Assembly: GCA_036267975.1 (NCBI GenBank)
Contig: DATAVA010000019.1
Coordinates: 62,001 to 126,000 of the forward strand
DNA length: 64,000 nt
Reading direction: 5' to 3'
Source of the DNA: DAIDKA01 sp036267975
Lineage (GTDB): Bacteria > Pseudomonadota > Gammaproteobacteria > Steroidobacterales > Steroidobacteraceae
The notes below the pieces were generated by a model. The model did not search any database and had not been told where the DNA came from. It worked only from the letters and a program-made list of their open reading frames with translations. Shown in pieces: positions 50,329 through 59,215 of the stretch (positions within the stretch are counted from its first letter, which is position 1; every line of letters begins with the position of its first letter). Position numbers and translations under genes: made by a program.

Positions 50329-50877
50329 CTACCAATATCTGACCCGGCCCGTGTCCACGTGTACGAAATCAGATGCGCGATAATACCCGACCCCGCCGCG
50401 GCGCAACGCGCGCGCTGCCTCGGCCAGCCGTTCGGTCGGAAACGACTCCAGGCGCACATCAATGGCTTTGCCGAGCATGTGCATGCTGTGCTCGGCGACG
50501 CCGCGGCTGGAACGGCGCAACATTTCATTCGTCTGCGGCGAGCGATATGCTGAGATGACGTGGAAGGCACTCTCCGAGCCGACCTTCGTGCGCAGTGCAA
50601 ACAGCAGATCGAGTAAGGCCGGATCCATCGTGTGGACCTCATTGGTGCGGAAGTCGCGCAGCAGGTGATTCACCTGCTGCAGAACTTTGCGTTGGTATTC
50701 GCCGTCCTTCCAGTACGTGGCAGCCAGCTTCTCGCCCGTATGCGTGTGGACGAAGGACAGCGACCGGACATTCGTGTCGTCCGCCACGACCGATTTTGCG
50801 CCGATCGCTGCAGCAGCGCTGCAGATGAGCCCCGTGCATCGAATGAATGCTCTGCGGTCGATCTGAATGTTATTCAC
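50329..50877 (-). CDS. DUF882/YcbK-type peptidoglycan peptidase, Tat-exported
   Basis: A 182-residue M15-family-like peptidase (YcbK/DUF882) with a Tat signal (MNNIQIDRRAFIRCTGLICS). The domain has AYRSPQTNEMLRRSSRGVAE and HSMHMLGKAIDVRLESFPTE, containing the zinc-binding H-x6-D motif, and SDFVHVDTGRVRYW with the third histidine. It probably cleaves murein peptides in the periplasm. The start is GTG 50877, overlapping the tag stop by four bases (GTGA), so it is translated with tag. Confidence 0.88.
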   Translation of the reverse strand: MNNIQIDRRAFIRCTGLICSAAAAIGAKSVVADDTNVRSLSFVHTHTGEKLAATYWKDGEYQRKVLQQVNHLLRDFRTNEVHTMDPALLDLLFALRTKVGSESAFHVISAYRSPQTNEMLRRSSRGVAEHSMHMLGKAIDVRLESFPTERLAEAARALRRGGVGYYRASDFVHVDTGRVRYW

Positions 50878-51491
50878 GGGCACGGCGTGCCGGGCGGCGG
50901 GAAACTCCTGCGTGCGCGCTCGGCCTTGCTGCGGAAATCACAGCGCTCGGCGTGATCGTTGATCAATCCGGTCGCTTGCCTGAAGGCATGCACCGTCGTC
51001 GGCCCGACGAATGCCCACCCCAGACGTCTGAGCTCTTTCGATAATGCGAGGGATTCGGCTGAAGGGGCCGCCGTGTGCCTGGCGCGTCGCTTCGGGTCCG
51101 TTTCATAGCGCCACACGAAAGCAGCAAAGGACCCCTCGCGCTTTACAAGCTCGCGGACCCTGCGGGCGTTGTTGATGACGGCCTCGATCTTGCCGCGGTG
51201 ACGCACGATCCCCGCATTCTTGAGTAGCCGCTCGACGTCGCGCGTGGAGAAGCGCGCGATCCGGTCGAAATCGAAGTTGCGGAAGGCGGCGCGGAAGTTC
51301 TCGCGCTTGGCCAGAATGGTGCGCCAGCTCAGGCCCGCCTGAAATCCCTCGAGACAAATGAGCTCGAACAGACGCTGGTCAGTGCGTACCGGAAAACCCC
51401 ATTCGGTGTCGTGATACTCCAGGAACTCGGGGGTGGCAGCGGCCCAGCGACAGCGCATAAGACCATCCGAACCCTTTTTCGTATTGCTCAT
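50874..51491 (-). CDS. tag: DNA-3-methyladenine glycosylase I
   Basis: A 205-residue base-excision enzyme removing 3-methyladenine. GSDGLMRCRWAAATPEFLEYH has the Tag cysteine-containing N-terminus; EWGFPVRTDQRLFELICLEG and QAGLSWRTILAKRENFRAAF are the conserved helices. The C-terminus has RRLGWAFVGPTTVHAFRQAT and ends in DHAERCDFRSKAE, giving the Cys/His zinc site. Start ATG 51491; a longer frame to 51620 runs into the IS element. The IS was inserted immediately upstream, so its original promoter may be disrupted. Confidence 0.93.
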   Translation of the reverse strand: MSNTKKGSDGLMRCRWAAATPEFLEYHDTEWGFPVRTDQRLFELICLEGFQAGLSWRTILAKRENFRAAFRNFDFDRIARFSTRDVERLLKNAGIVRHRGKIEAVINNARRVRELVKREGSFAAFVWRYETDPKRRARHTAAPSAESLALSKELRRLGWAFVGPTTVHAFRQATGLINDHAERCDFRSKAERARRSFPPPGTPCP

Positions 51492-51536
51492 GGCGAATCC
51501 GCAGCAAATTCCAGCTGGCTGTATGAATACCAGAGG

Positions 51537-52556
51537 TATCCTGCCAGATCCAGTGAGCGCACTATATCGAAATGCTGAACGAGCGCGTGGCGGTGGCGGG
51601 CCAGGACTATCCGGGGACACGAAGTCAGTTTCTGGAGTGGTTTCCCGATGAGGCGGCCTGCACCAAGTATCTGGAGCAACTGCGTTGGCCGCACGGATTC
51701 GCCTGTGCGGGATGCGGCCTTATGGCGGAACCGTATCGGGCCAGCCGTTCGCGACTGATGTGTGTGCAGTGCGGGCGTCAGGCCTCCGTGACAGCGGGAA
51801 CGATCTTCGATAAGACTCGTACCCCGCTGATGGCCTGGTTTGCTGCGGCGTGGTACATCATGAGCCAGAAGCATGGGATTAGCGCTCTTGGGCTGCAGCG
51901 GATTCTGGGACTGGGAAGTTACCAGACCGCTTGGACTTTGATGCATCGCTTGCGGCGCGCGATGGTCCGCCCCGATCGCGAGCGATTGCGTGGAGCGGTG
52001 CAGGTCGATCAGACCTACGTAGCGCTCGGTGATCGTGAATTTTCCGTGGTTCCCGAAAGTCTTGGCCGCAAGCGCGAAACGGGCAAATTGTTGGTCGTCA
52101 TGGCTGCCGAAATGCTCCAGCCCGCCGGTATCGGCGCGATCCGGTTGCGCCGCATTCCCGCCGCCGCTCAGGTGCACGTACAACCCTTCATTGAGGCTTG
52201 CATTGATCCTTCTGCACTCATCCACACGGACGGCTCATTGCTGTACAGCTTCCTTGATCGTCACGGCTATCAGCACACTCGGACCACCTTGCAGGATGTG
52301 GGGTCACGTCCGATCGCCTCGTCTCTGCAGCGATGGCTGCTCGGGACCCGTCACGGCGCGATTCAACCCGGACAACTCGACCAGTACCTTGAGGAGTTCG
52401 TCTTTCGGTTCAACCGACGTGGCCCCCCCTCGCGCGGAATGCTGTTCTACCGATTGCTTGAGCAAGCCATACAAAGCGCCCCCATCACCTACCGCGACAT
52501 CGTGGACTCCAGGCCCGTTGCCGTGCCAATCCAGGATGAGTGGAGCTAACAGGATA
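51537..52556 (+). mobile_element. IS1595-family insertion sequence
   Basis: One transposase gene framed by imperfect terminal inverted repeats. The left end TATCCTGCCAGATCCA (51537-51552) and the right end TATCCTGTTAGCTCCA (complement of 52541-52556) match at 13 of 16 positions. The size of 1020 bases fits the ISXO2-like group. I see no 8-bp target duplication in the flanks (ACCAGAGG and TGCGTGGA), so the element is probably old or the exact ends lie a few bases further out. Confidence 0.72.
51572..52549 (+). CDS. IS1595 family transposase (ISXO2-like)
   Basis: A 325-residue DDE-type transposase. An N-terminal zinc ribbon (FACAGCGLMAEP, SRLMCVQCGRQAS) is followed by TAGTIFDKTRTPLMAWFAAA, GLGSYQTAWTLMHRLRRAM, the first catalytic Asp in AVQVDQTYVALGD, the second in ALIHTDGSLLYSF, and LDQYLEEFVFRFNRRGPPSR near the end with the last acidic residue. 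The frame is complete. The stop codon lies inside the right inverted repeat. No passenger gene. Confidence 0.92.
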   Translation: MLNERVAVAGQDYPGTRSQFLEWFPDEAACTKYLEQLRWPHGFACAGCGLMAEPYRASRSRLMCVQCGRQASVTAGTIFDKTRTPLMAWFAAAWYIMSQKHGISALGLQRILGLGSYQTAWTLMHRLRRAMVRPDRERLRGAVQVDQTYVALGDREFSVVPESLGRKRETGKLLVVMAAEMLQPAGIGAIRLRRIPAAAQVHVQPFIEACIDPSALIHTDGSLLYSFLDRHGYQHTRTTLQDVGSRPIASSLQRWLLGTRHGAIQPGQLDQYLEEFVFRFNRRGPPSRGMLFYRLLEQAIQSAPITYRDIVDSRPVAVPIQDEWS

Positions 52557-52647
52557 TGCGTGGACGCGGCCGTGTAGGACTGCCGCGACTGGTGGGCGAT
52601 GCACGGATGTCTCAAGGTCGAGCCTCCAACGAAGTGCGGAGATGCGC

Positions 52648-53028
52648 ATGGGCAACCAGGAACCCACATTCAGTGCCGTATACCTCGAATGCAAGCGGCG
52701 CGAACTCATGCAGCTGCGTGCCCAGCTGCGCAAGACGACCAACGCGGCGGAGGCCGAAGAGCGCCGGACCATGCTCGCAGCCGATCTGCAGGTACATGAG
52801 CACGAAGATGATGCACAGCGGCTTGATGCGCTCGAGAAGGAAGGCAATCTGGTGAGACGTGACATCCAGAGAATTGCGCGCGTCGAGCGTGCCCTGGAGA
52901 AACTCGACGAGGGCACATACGGATTTTCCGATGTCAGTGGGCGGCGCATTCCGGACAATCGCCTCGATGTCATGCCCGATGCGATCAATACCGTTGCAGA
53001 ACAGGAAGCGAGCGAACGCGGCCATTGA
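52648..53028 (+). CDS. DksA/TraR-like protein without zinc-finger cysteines
   Basis: A 126-residue coiled-coil protein of the DksA/TraR family. Two long helices (FSAVYLECKRRELMQLRAQL and QRIARVERALEKLDEGTYGF) are followed by the usual finger region. There the cysteines are absent: YGFSDVSGRRIPDNRLDVMP and AINTVAEQ, in place of YGxCxxCG and CxxC. Such zinc-less forms keep the fold without metal. ATG 52648 follows GCGGAG. Expected partner is RNA polymerase. Situated just after the IS element. Confidence 0.82.
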   Translation: MGNQEPTFSAVYLECKRRELMQLRAQLRKTTNAAEAEERRTMLAADLQVHEHEDDAQRLDALEKEGNLVRRDIQRIARVERALEKLDEGTYGFSDVSGRRIPDNRLDVMPDAINTVAEQEASERGH

Positions 53029-53200
53029 GTCAGTCAATTCTTACATACTCTTACGGCATCGAACTATAGACACGACCCTAATCGCGTCACGCTTCGCACC
53101 CGCGCTGCAACCACGATAATATTGCTGCGTCCGCGGCCGGACACGGCCGCCACAGTGCCAAGAACAAAGTTCGCTTCAGTTCTGCGACGAGAATCCGCTT

Positions 53201-56200
53201 ATGGCCCAATCCTCGGCTCGTTCCGGTCCGCCTCTGCCTGCGTCCGTCCTTGCGGGATTTGCGGCCGCCATCGTCGCTGTCGTGCTGATGGCGGCGGTGT
53301 CCTACCAGGGCCAGCAGCGCGGCATCGCGGCCGCAGATGCCGTCACGCAGGGTGTCGAGCGGATCGTCCAGGTTCAAAACGTGCTGTCGAGCACGAAGGA
53401 TGCGGAGACCGGTCAGCGCGGCTTCCTGCTGACCGGCGATGAGGCGTATCTCGAGCCCTATGTCTCCGGCAGCGCAGCGATCGCCAGTGAGCTGGCGAAG
53501 ATACGGGGGCTCACCGCAAGCAATCTCGAGCAGCGGCAGCGGCTGGATCAGCTTCAAGTCGTGATAGCCGCGAAGCTTGCCGAACAGCGCAGCACCATAG
53601 CCCTGAAACGGGCCGGAAAATCGGCGGAAGCATTGGCAGAGGTGAGGACGGACCGCGGCAAGGTGCTGATGGACCGGATTCGCGCCTTGGTGGATGAGAT
53701 GCAGAACGTCGACCGCGCGCAGCTCGCGCAGCGCCAGCTGGAGTGGCAGCAGACCGCGGCACTGTCTACCCGGATCACGTGGATCGGCGCTGGAGTACTG
53801 CTGGTGCTCATCGCCGCTGCGGCCGCCCTGGTGTCGCGCGACTATCGTGCGCGACAGCTGCAGACCTGGCTGCGACTGGGGCAAATGGGTCTGGGCGAGC
53901 GTATCCAGGGGGACCAGACGCTGGAGGTATTGGGCAACAACGTCGTGAGCTTTCTTGCGCAATATCTTGGCGCGCAGGTCGGGGCCATTTACATCGCCGA
54001 CGGCGCTGACAGATTTCGGCGCTTCGCCGGCTATGCCTTGCCGCCTAATTCTCCTAACGAGTCAATCCGCGGTGGCGATACCCTGCTCGGACAAGCCGTG
54101 CGGGATAATCGCGCCGTACGCCTGGTGGATATCCCTCCGGATTACGTGCTGCCGATCGCCTCCGCGATCGGTCGGGGTGCCCCCCGCGAAATCCTGATTG
54201 CCCCGGCCAGCATCGACGGCACCGCGCAGGGCGCGGTCGAATTTGGCTTTTTCGGGCGCACGGACGGGTCGCAGCAGCAGTTGCTCGAGCTGTTGTCAAC
54301 GATGGTTGCAGTGGCCGTGCGCTCCTCGAAGGACCGCACGCGACTGGAGGAGTTGCTCGAGGAGACGCAGCGCCAGGCGGAGGAATTGCAATCGCAGCAG
54401 GAGGAATTGCGGGTCAACAACGAGGAGCTCGACGAACAGAGCCGGGCACTGAAAGAATCGCAGGCCCAGATGGAATCGCAACAGGTTGAGCTCGAGCAGA
54501 CGAACGCGCAGCTCGAAGAGCAGACCCAAATGCTCGAACACCAGAAGGAGACGCTTTCGAAGCAGCAGGAACTGCTCGTCGAGCGCGCGGCGGACCTCGA
54601 GCGCGCGAATCTCTATAAGAGCCAGTTCCTCGCCAACATGAGCCATGAGCTGCGCACGCCGCTCAATTCGACCCTGATCCTCGCGAAGATCCTCGGCGAC
54701 AACAAGGATGGCAATCTTACGGAGCAGCAAGTCAAGTTCGCGCACACCATTTCGACTGCCGGCAATGATCTGCTCGCGCTGATCAACGACGTGCTCGATC
54801 TTTCCAAGATTGAGGCTGGCAAGATCGACCTGAAGCCGGAAGCCGTCCGCATCGCGAAGGCGATCGACGACCAGAGCAAACTGTTCCAGCCGCAGGCTGA
54901 GAAGCGCGGCATAAAGTTCAGCGCAGCAGTCCTGCCGGGGACGGCCGACACGATTGTGACCGACCCGCAGCGGCTGGGGCAGATTCTCAAGAACCTGTGC
55001 TCGAATGCGGTGAAGTTCACGGAGCGAGGAGAAGTGACGCTCAAGGTCTCTTCCGATGCGAATGCCATATATTTCAATGTCAGCGACACCGGCGTCGGGA
55101 TCCCCGAAAGCCAGCATCGCAATATTTTCGAGGCTTTTCAGCAGGCCGATGGCAGTATCCATCGCAAGTTCGGCGGCACCGGCCTCGGACTGTCGATCTC
55201 CCGTGATCTGGCACATCGGCTCGGTGGACAGATCACCCTGCAAAGTATTCCCGGACAGGGCAGCGTGTTCACGCTGCGGCTGCCGCACGTCCTGCCCGTG
55301 GAGAGCGAAGATCCGACTGCTGCTGCGGCTCAACCTGAGGTCAAACGGAACGCCGTCATCGAATCTGCGGCCCCGAAGCCTCGACGGCCCGCTCCTGCGC
55401 AGATTGAAGACGATCGCGCGCATTTGCAGCCCCATGCGCGCTGTATCCTGGTCATCGAAGATGATGCGGCCTTCGCCGGCATTTTGCGCGACCTCGCGCG
55501 TGAAATGAATTATCAATGTGTGGTCACGCACTCCGCGAGCGATGGTCTGCTGGCCGCAACGGAACTGCGGCCGAGTGCTATCCTGCTCGACGTCAATCTT
55601 CCGGACTATTCAGGTCTGGGCGTACTGGGGCAGCTGAAGAGAAATCCGATAACGCGCCATATTCCCGTGCACATCACATCGGTGGCGGACCACTCTCAGG
55701 GCGCGCTCGAACTGGGCGCCGTGGGCTACGCGTTGAAGCCGGTATCCCGCGAGCAGCTCGTCGATGCATTGCGGCGCCTGGAAACCAAGCTCTCGCAGGG
55801 CGTGCGCCGGGTGCTGGTCGTGGAGGATGACGAGCGCCAGCGTGACAGCATCCGTGAACTGCTCACCATGGCCGACCTGCACATCACTGCGGTGGAAAGT
55901 GGCGGCAAGGCGCTCGTGGCCCTGCGGAGCATGACATTTGACTGCATGGTCATGGATCTGACCCTGCCGGATTTCAGCGGCTTTGAGTTGCTTGAGCGTA
56001 TGGCCGAACAGGAGGATGTCTCGGTGCCGCCCGTTATCGTCTATACGGGGCGGGCACTGAGCGCGGATGATGAACAGAAGCTGCGCCGCTTCTCGAAGTC
56101 GATCATCCTCAAGGACGCACGTTCGCCGGAGCGACTGCTCGATGAGGTGACGCTGTTCCTGCACCAGGTGGAATCCGCGCTACCTGCCGACCGGCAGCGC

Positions 56201-56623
56201 ATGCTGAAAATGGCACGCGATCAGGACGTCGCCTTTGAGGGCCGGCGGATTCTAGTGGTGGAGGATGATGTTCGGAATATTTTCGCGTTGACCAGCCTGC
56301 TCGAGCCGAAAGGGGCGCAGGTGCAGATCGCCCGCAATGGTCACGAGGCCTTGGGTGCGCTGGCGAAGTCCACCGCACGCGATGCGGATCGTATCGACCT
56401 GGTGCTGATGGACGTCATGATGCCCGAGATGGACGGCTTCACGGCGATGCGCGAGATCCGCAAGCGCGCCGAATGGAAGAGGCTCCCGATCATCGCGCTG
56501 ACCGCAAAGGCGATGCAGGATGATCTTGAGGCGTGCATGGCGGCCGGTGCTAATGACTATATTGCCAAACCCCTGGATGTCGAAAAGCTGCTTTCGCTCA
56601 TTCGCGTATGGATGCCGAAATAG
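53201..56623 (+). CDS. CHASE3-GAF hybrid histidine kinase with three receiver domains
   Basis: A 1140-residue membrane sensor kinase. Order: transmembrane helix near 16-36; CHASE3 periplasmic domain (NVLSSTKDAETGQRGFLLTG); second transmembrane helix near 192-212; GAF around 235-375; coiled coil 380-465; HisKA with SQFLANMSHELRTPLNS (His near 482); HATPase with NLCSNAVKFTERGEVTL and GGTGLGLSISRDLAHRLGG. Three REC domains follow at about 747, 870 and 1016, each with its Asp (LLDVNLPDYSG, VMDLTLPDFSG, MDVMMPEMDG). The last 16 bases overlap CheR. It resembles the large kinases of CheB/CheR-associated stress systems. Confidence 0.93.
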   Translation: MAQSSARSGPPLPASVLAGFAAAIVAVVLMAAVSYQGQQRGIAAADAVTQGVERIVQVQNVLSSTKDAETGQRGFLLTGDEAYLEPYVSGSAAIASELAKIRGLTASNLEQRQRLDQLQVVIAAKLAEQRSTIALKRAGKSAEALAEVRTDRGKVLMDRIRALVDEMQNVDRAQLAQRQLEWQQTAALSTRITWIGAGVLLVLIAAAAALVSRDYRARQLQTWLRLGQMGLGERIQGDQTLEVLGNNVVSFLAQYLGAQVGAIYIADGADRFRRFAGYALPPNSPNESIRGGDTLLGQAVRDNRAVRLVDIPPDYVLPIASAIGRGAPREILIAPASIDGTAQGAVEFGFFGRTDGSQQQLLELLSTMVAVAVRSSKDRTRLEELLEETQRQAEELQSQQEELRVNNEELDEQSRALKESQAQMESQQVELEQTNAQLEEQTQMLEHQKETLSKQQELLVERAADLERANLYKSQFLANMSHELRTPLNSTLILAKILGDNKDGNLTEQQVKFAHTISTAGNDLLALINDVLDLSKIEAGKIDLKPEAVRIAKAIDDQSKLFQPQAEKRGIKFSAAVLPGTADTIVTDPQRLGQILKNLCSNAVKFTERGEVTLKVSSDANAIYFNVSDTGVGIPESQHRNIFEAFQQADGSIHRKFGGTGLGLSISRDLAHRLGGQITLQSIPGQGSVFTLRLPHVLPVESEDPTAAAAQPEVKRNAVIESAAPKPRRPAPAQIEDDRAHLQPHARCILVIEDDAAFAGILRDLAREMNYQCVVTHSASDGLLAATELRPSAILLDVNLPDYSGLGVLGQLKRNPITRHIPVHITSVADHSQGALELGAVGYALKPVSREQLVDALRRLETKLSQGVRRVLVVEDDERQRDSIRELLTMADLHITAVESGGKALVALRSMTFDCMVMDLTLPDFSGFELLERMAEQEDVSVPPVIVYTGRALSADDEQKLRRFSKSIILKDARSPERLLDEVTLFLHQVESALPADRQRMLKMARDQDVAFEGRRILVVEDDVRNIFALTSLLEPKGAQVQIARNGHEALGALAKSTARDADRIDLVLMDVMMPEMDGFTAMREIRKRAEWKRLPIIALTAKAMQDDLEACMAAGANDYIAKPLDVEKLLSLIRVWMPK

Positions 56624-57462
56624 AGCAGAACACCACCGATGCGAAGCGGTGGGAAATCGAGTACCGACTCCTGGTTGATGCTATTTACCAGATGTACCAC
56701 TATGATTTTCGCGGCTACGCGGTGGCATCGCTCAAGCGCCGGTTGCGGACGGCAATGCTGCGCTTCGATTGTCGATCGCTCTCACAGCTGCAGGATCGGC
56801 TGCTGAGCGAGCCGCAGTTCTTCGCTTCGCTGCTGAACTTCCTGACCGTGCCAGTGAGCGAAATGTTCCGCGATCCGGCCTATTTCCGCGCCCTTCGCGA
56901 GCAGGTGGTGCCGGTGCTGCGCACCTATCCATCGCTCAAGATGTGGGTGGCCGGCTGCAGCACGGGAGAGGAAGTGTATTCGCTGGCGATCTTGCTGCGC
57001 GAGGAAGGTCTGCTGGAGCGCAGTCTCATTTATGCCACGGATATCAACCCCGACTCACTGCGCAAGGCCGAAGCGGGGATTTACGAAATTGACCGCATCG
57101 CCGCGTTCACGGACAGTCATCAGCGCTCCGGCGGCCGCTCCTCGCTGTCGGATTACTATGTGGCTGCCTATGGACGCGCCGTGTTCGACAAGTCATTACG
57201 GCGCCGGATCGTGTTTTCGGATCACAGCCTCGCTACCGATAGCGTTTTTGCGGAAGTGCAGCTGATCTCCTGCCGCAATGTCCTCATCTATTTCAATCGT
57301 GAGCTGCAGGACCGCGCGCTGCAGTTGTTCCGTGAAGCACTGTGCCGAAAGGGGTTCCTGGGGATAGGCTCAAAGGAATCGTTGCGATTCTCGACGCAGG
57401 CCAACAATTTCGGCGATTTTGTTCGCGAGGAACGAATTTACCAGAAGCGGGATGCGGCGTGA
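56608..57462 (+). CDS. cheR: CheR-type protein-glutamate methyltransferase
   Basis: A 284-residue SAM-dependent methyltransferase for glutamates on receptors or sensor kinases. The N-terminal helical part (VDAIYQMYHYDFRGYAVASL) is followed by LTVPVSEMFRDPAYFRALRE, the SAM motif WVAGCSTGEEVYSLAILLRE, ATDINPDSLRKAEAGIY and LISCRNVLIYFNRELQDRAL. The tetratricopeptide or pentapeptide parts of longer CheR types are absent. Its start lies inside the kinase frame and its stop overlaps CheB by four bases (GTGA). No chemoreceptor gene is near, so the target is probably the kinase coiled coil or another sensor. Confidence 0.92.
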   Translation: MDAEIEQNTTDAKRWEIEYRLLVDAIYQMYHYDFRGYAVASLKRRLRTAMLRFDCRSLSQLQDRLLSEPQFFASLLNFLTVPVSEMFRDPAYFRALREQVVPVLRTYPSLKMWVAGCSTGEEVYSLAILLREEGLLERSLIYATDINPDSLRKAEAGIYEIDRIAAFTDSHQRSGGRSSLSDYYVAAYGRAVFDKSLRRRIVFSDHSLATDSVFAEVQLISCRNVLIYFNRELQDRALQLFREALCRKGFLGIGSKESLRFSTQANNFGDFVREERIYQKRDAA

Positions 57463-58058
57463 CTGCGGTGTTATCTCTGGCCGGGCGTGTCGATGCGATC
57501 GTCATTGGGGCATCCGCCGGTGGCATTGAAGCCTTGCTGACGTTACTACCGGCGCTTTCCGCCGGCTTTCGCACACCGATTGTGATCGTCGTGCACCTGC
57601 CGCGCGATCGGCCGAGTCTGCTGCCCTCCATATTCCTGCAGAAGTGCGCGTTGCCGGTCTGTGAGGCCGCGGACAAAGAGCCGGTGCGTCCAGGAACTGT
57701 ATATTTCGCACCAGCCGATTACCATTTGCTGATCGATCAAGGCCCATGCCTGGCGTTGTCGGCCGACGAGCCGGTCAATTTCTCGCGCCCCTCGATCGAT
57801 GTGCTGTTCGAGTCGGCCGCCGACGTCTACGGAATTCGCCTGCTCGGCATCATCCTGACGGGCGCCAACGAGGATGGAGCGGAGGGGCTCGCGGCGGTGC
57901 ACGCGGCGGGTGGCTTTACGATCGTGCAACGACCGGATAGCGCCCAGGTCAAGCAGATGGTGGTATCAGCCTTGAATCGCAACCCCGCAAGCTATGTTCT
58001 CGACCTGGAAGGGATTTCAGCCGTGCTGCGTACCTTGGATGCGAGGCAGATGGCATGA
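57459..58058 (+). CDS. cheB: CheB-type methylesterase catalytic domain
   Basis: A 199-residue stand-alone methylesterase lacking the N-terminal receiver found in classic CheB. The triad is seen in VIGASAGGIEALLTLLPAL (Ser), IVVHLPRDRPSLLPSIF (His) and ILTGANEDGAEGLAAVHAAG (Asp). PGTVYFAPADYHLLIDQGPC is the conserved loop. The GTG start at 57459 overlaps the CheR stop, and the stop overlaps the receiver-kinase start by four bases (ATGA). Removes methyl groups added by the neighbouring CheR. Confidence 0.92.
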   Translation: MTAVLSLAGRVDAIVIGASAGGIEALLTLLPALSAGFRTPIVIVVHLPRDRPSLLPSIFLQKCALPVCEAADKEPVRPGTVYFAPADYHLLIDQGPCLALSADEPVNFSRPSIDVLFESAADVYGIRLLGIILTGANEDGAEGLAAVHAAGGFTIVQRPDSAQVKQMVVSALNRNPASYVLDLEGISAVLRTLDARQMA

Positions 58059-59215
58059 GCGATGTTGTCAAGTGCCTGCTGGTGGATGACCTGCCTGAGA
58101 ATCTGCTCGCCCTATCGGAACTAGTGCGTGAGGATGATGTCGAGATTCTCGAGGCCCGATCCGGCACCGAGGCGTTGGAGATTCTGCTCGTCCACGACGT
58201 GGCACTCGCATTGCTCGACGTGCAGATGCCCGATATGGACGGCTTTCAGTTGGCCGAACTGATGCGTGGAAGCGCGCGGATTCGTCGTGTCCCGATCATT
58301 TTCGTCACGGCCGGAGCGCGCGACCAGCATCGAATGTTCAGGGGTTACGAGTCCGGAGCGGTCGATTTTCTGTACAAACCGATCGACCCGCGCATCCTGA
58401 AGAACAAGGCGTCGGTCTTCTTTCAGCTCGATCGGCAAAGACGGCAGCTGGACCGGCAGTTGCACGAGCGTACGGAGACCCTCAGGCTCAACGAAATGTT
58501 CACGGCGCTGCTCGCGCATGATCTGCGCAATCCGCTCAGCGCGATGATGACCGCTGCGCATCTGATCGAACGCGTTGCGGCCGAACCGATTGCCAAGGAC
58601 GCCGCGCTGCGAGCACTGTCCAGCGGTCGGCGCATGGGCCGACTGATCGAGGACATGCTTGACCTGGCGCGGGCGCGCGTCGGCAATGGCATTGCGATCA
58701 AGCGCGAGGACGGGGACCTCGGCTCCTTGATCGGCCCTGTGGTGCTTGAGCATCAGATTGCCTCGCCCGGGCGACCCATCGAAGTCGTGTCGAAGGGCGC
58801 GCTCCGGGGCTTATGGGATGCCGAACGCATCGCGCAGGTAGCTTCCAATCTTATCGGCAATGCCGTCAAGCACGGCGACTCGCGCGGCCCGATCGTGGTA
58901 AGTCTTGATGGCACCAACAGCGATACCGTCTCCTTCTGCGTTGCGAATGACGGTGTCATTCCGGCGGAGCGGCATGCGGGGCTGTTCGATCCGTTCAAGG
59001 ACGGACAGCAGCGGGTGGGTCGTAGTGAAGGGCTGGGGCTGGGACTTTATATCGTTCAGCAAATTGTAATCGCGCACGCGGGCAGTATCGAGGTGCGGAC
59101 CGAGGACGCGCGACGCACTGTATTCCGGGTACAGCTGCCGCGCGGGCGCAGCCTCGAATACGCGGAGTTGCAGCTACTGGGAGGCCGTGCCGCAGGCCGC
59201 AGCGCGGCCGAGTAA
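58055..59215 (+). CDS. Receiver-histidine kinase hybrid (REC-HisKA-HATPase)
   Basis: A 386-residue soluble protein with an N-terminal receiver (CLLVDDLPENLLALSELVRE, Asp in ALLDVQMPDMDGFQLAELM, and KPIDPRILKNKASVFFQLDR) followed by a kinase core (FTALLAHDLRNPLSAMMTAA with the His, NLIGNAVKHGDSRGPIVV, and EGLGLGLYIVQQI). The receiver probably takes phosphate from the upstream hybrid kinase and controls the kinase half. It is the last gene of the operon. Its 3' end overlaps the convergent ECF42 gene by 42 bases. Confidence 0.92.
   Translation: MSDVVKCLLVDDLPENLLALSELVREDDVEILEARSGTEALEILLVHDVALALLDVQMPDMDGFQLAELMRGSARIRRVPIIFVTAGARDQHRMFRGYESGAVDFLYKPIDPRILKNKASVFFQLDRQRRQLDRQLHERTETLRLNEMFTALLAHDLRNPLSAMMTAAHLIERVAAEPIAKDAALRALSSGRRMGRLIEDMLDLARARVGNGIAIKREDGDLGSLIGPVVLEHQIASPGRPIEVVSKGALRGLWDAERIAQVASNLIGNAVKHGDSRGPIVVSLDGTNSDTVSFCVANDGVIPAERHAGLFDPFKDGQQRVGRSEGLGLGLYIVQQIVIAHAGSIEVRTEDARRTVFRVQLPRGRSLEYAELQLLGGRAAGRSAAE

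Noticed and set aside
54296..55531. 411-residue minus frame inside the hybrid kinase
   Set aside because: Leu/Arg-rich shadow of the coiled coil and kinase domain.
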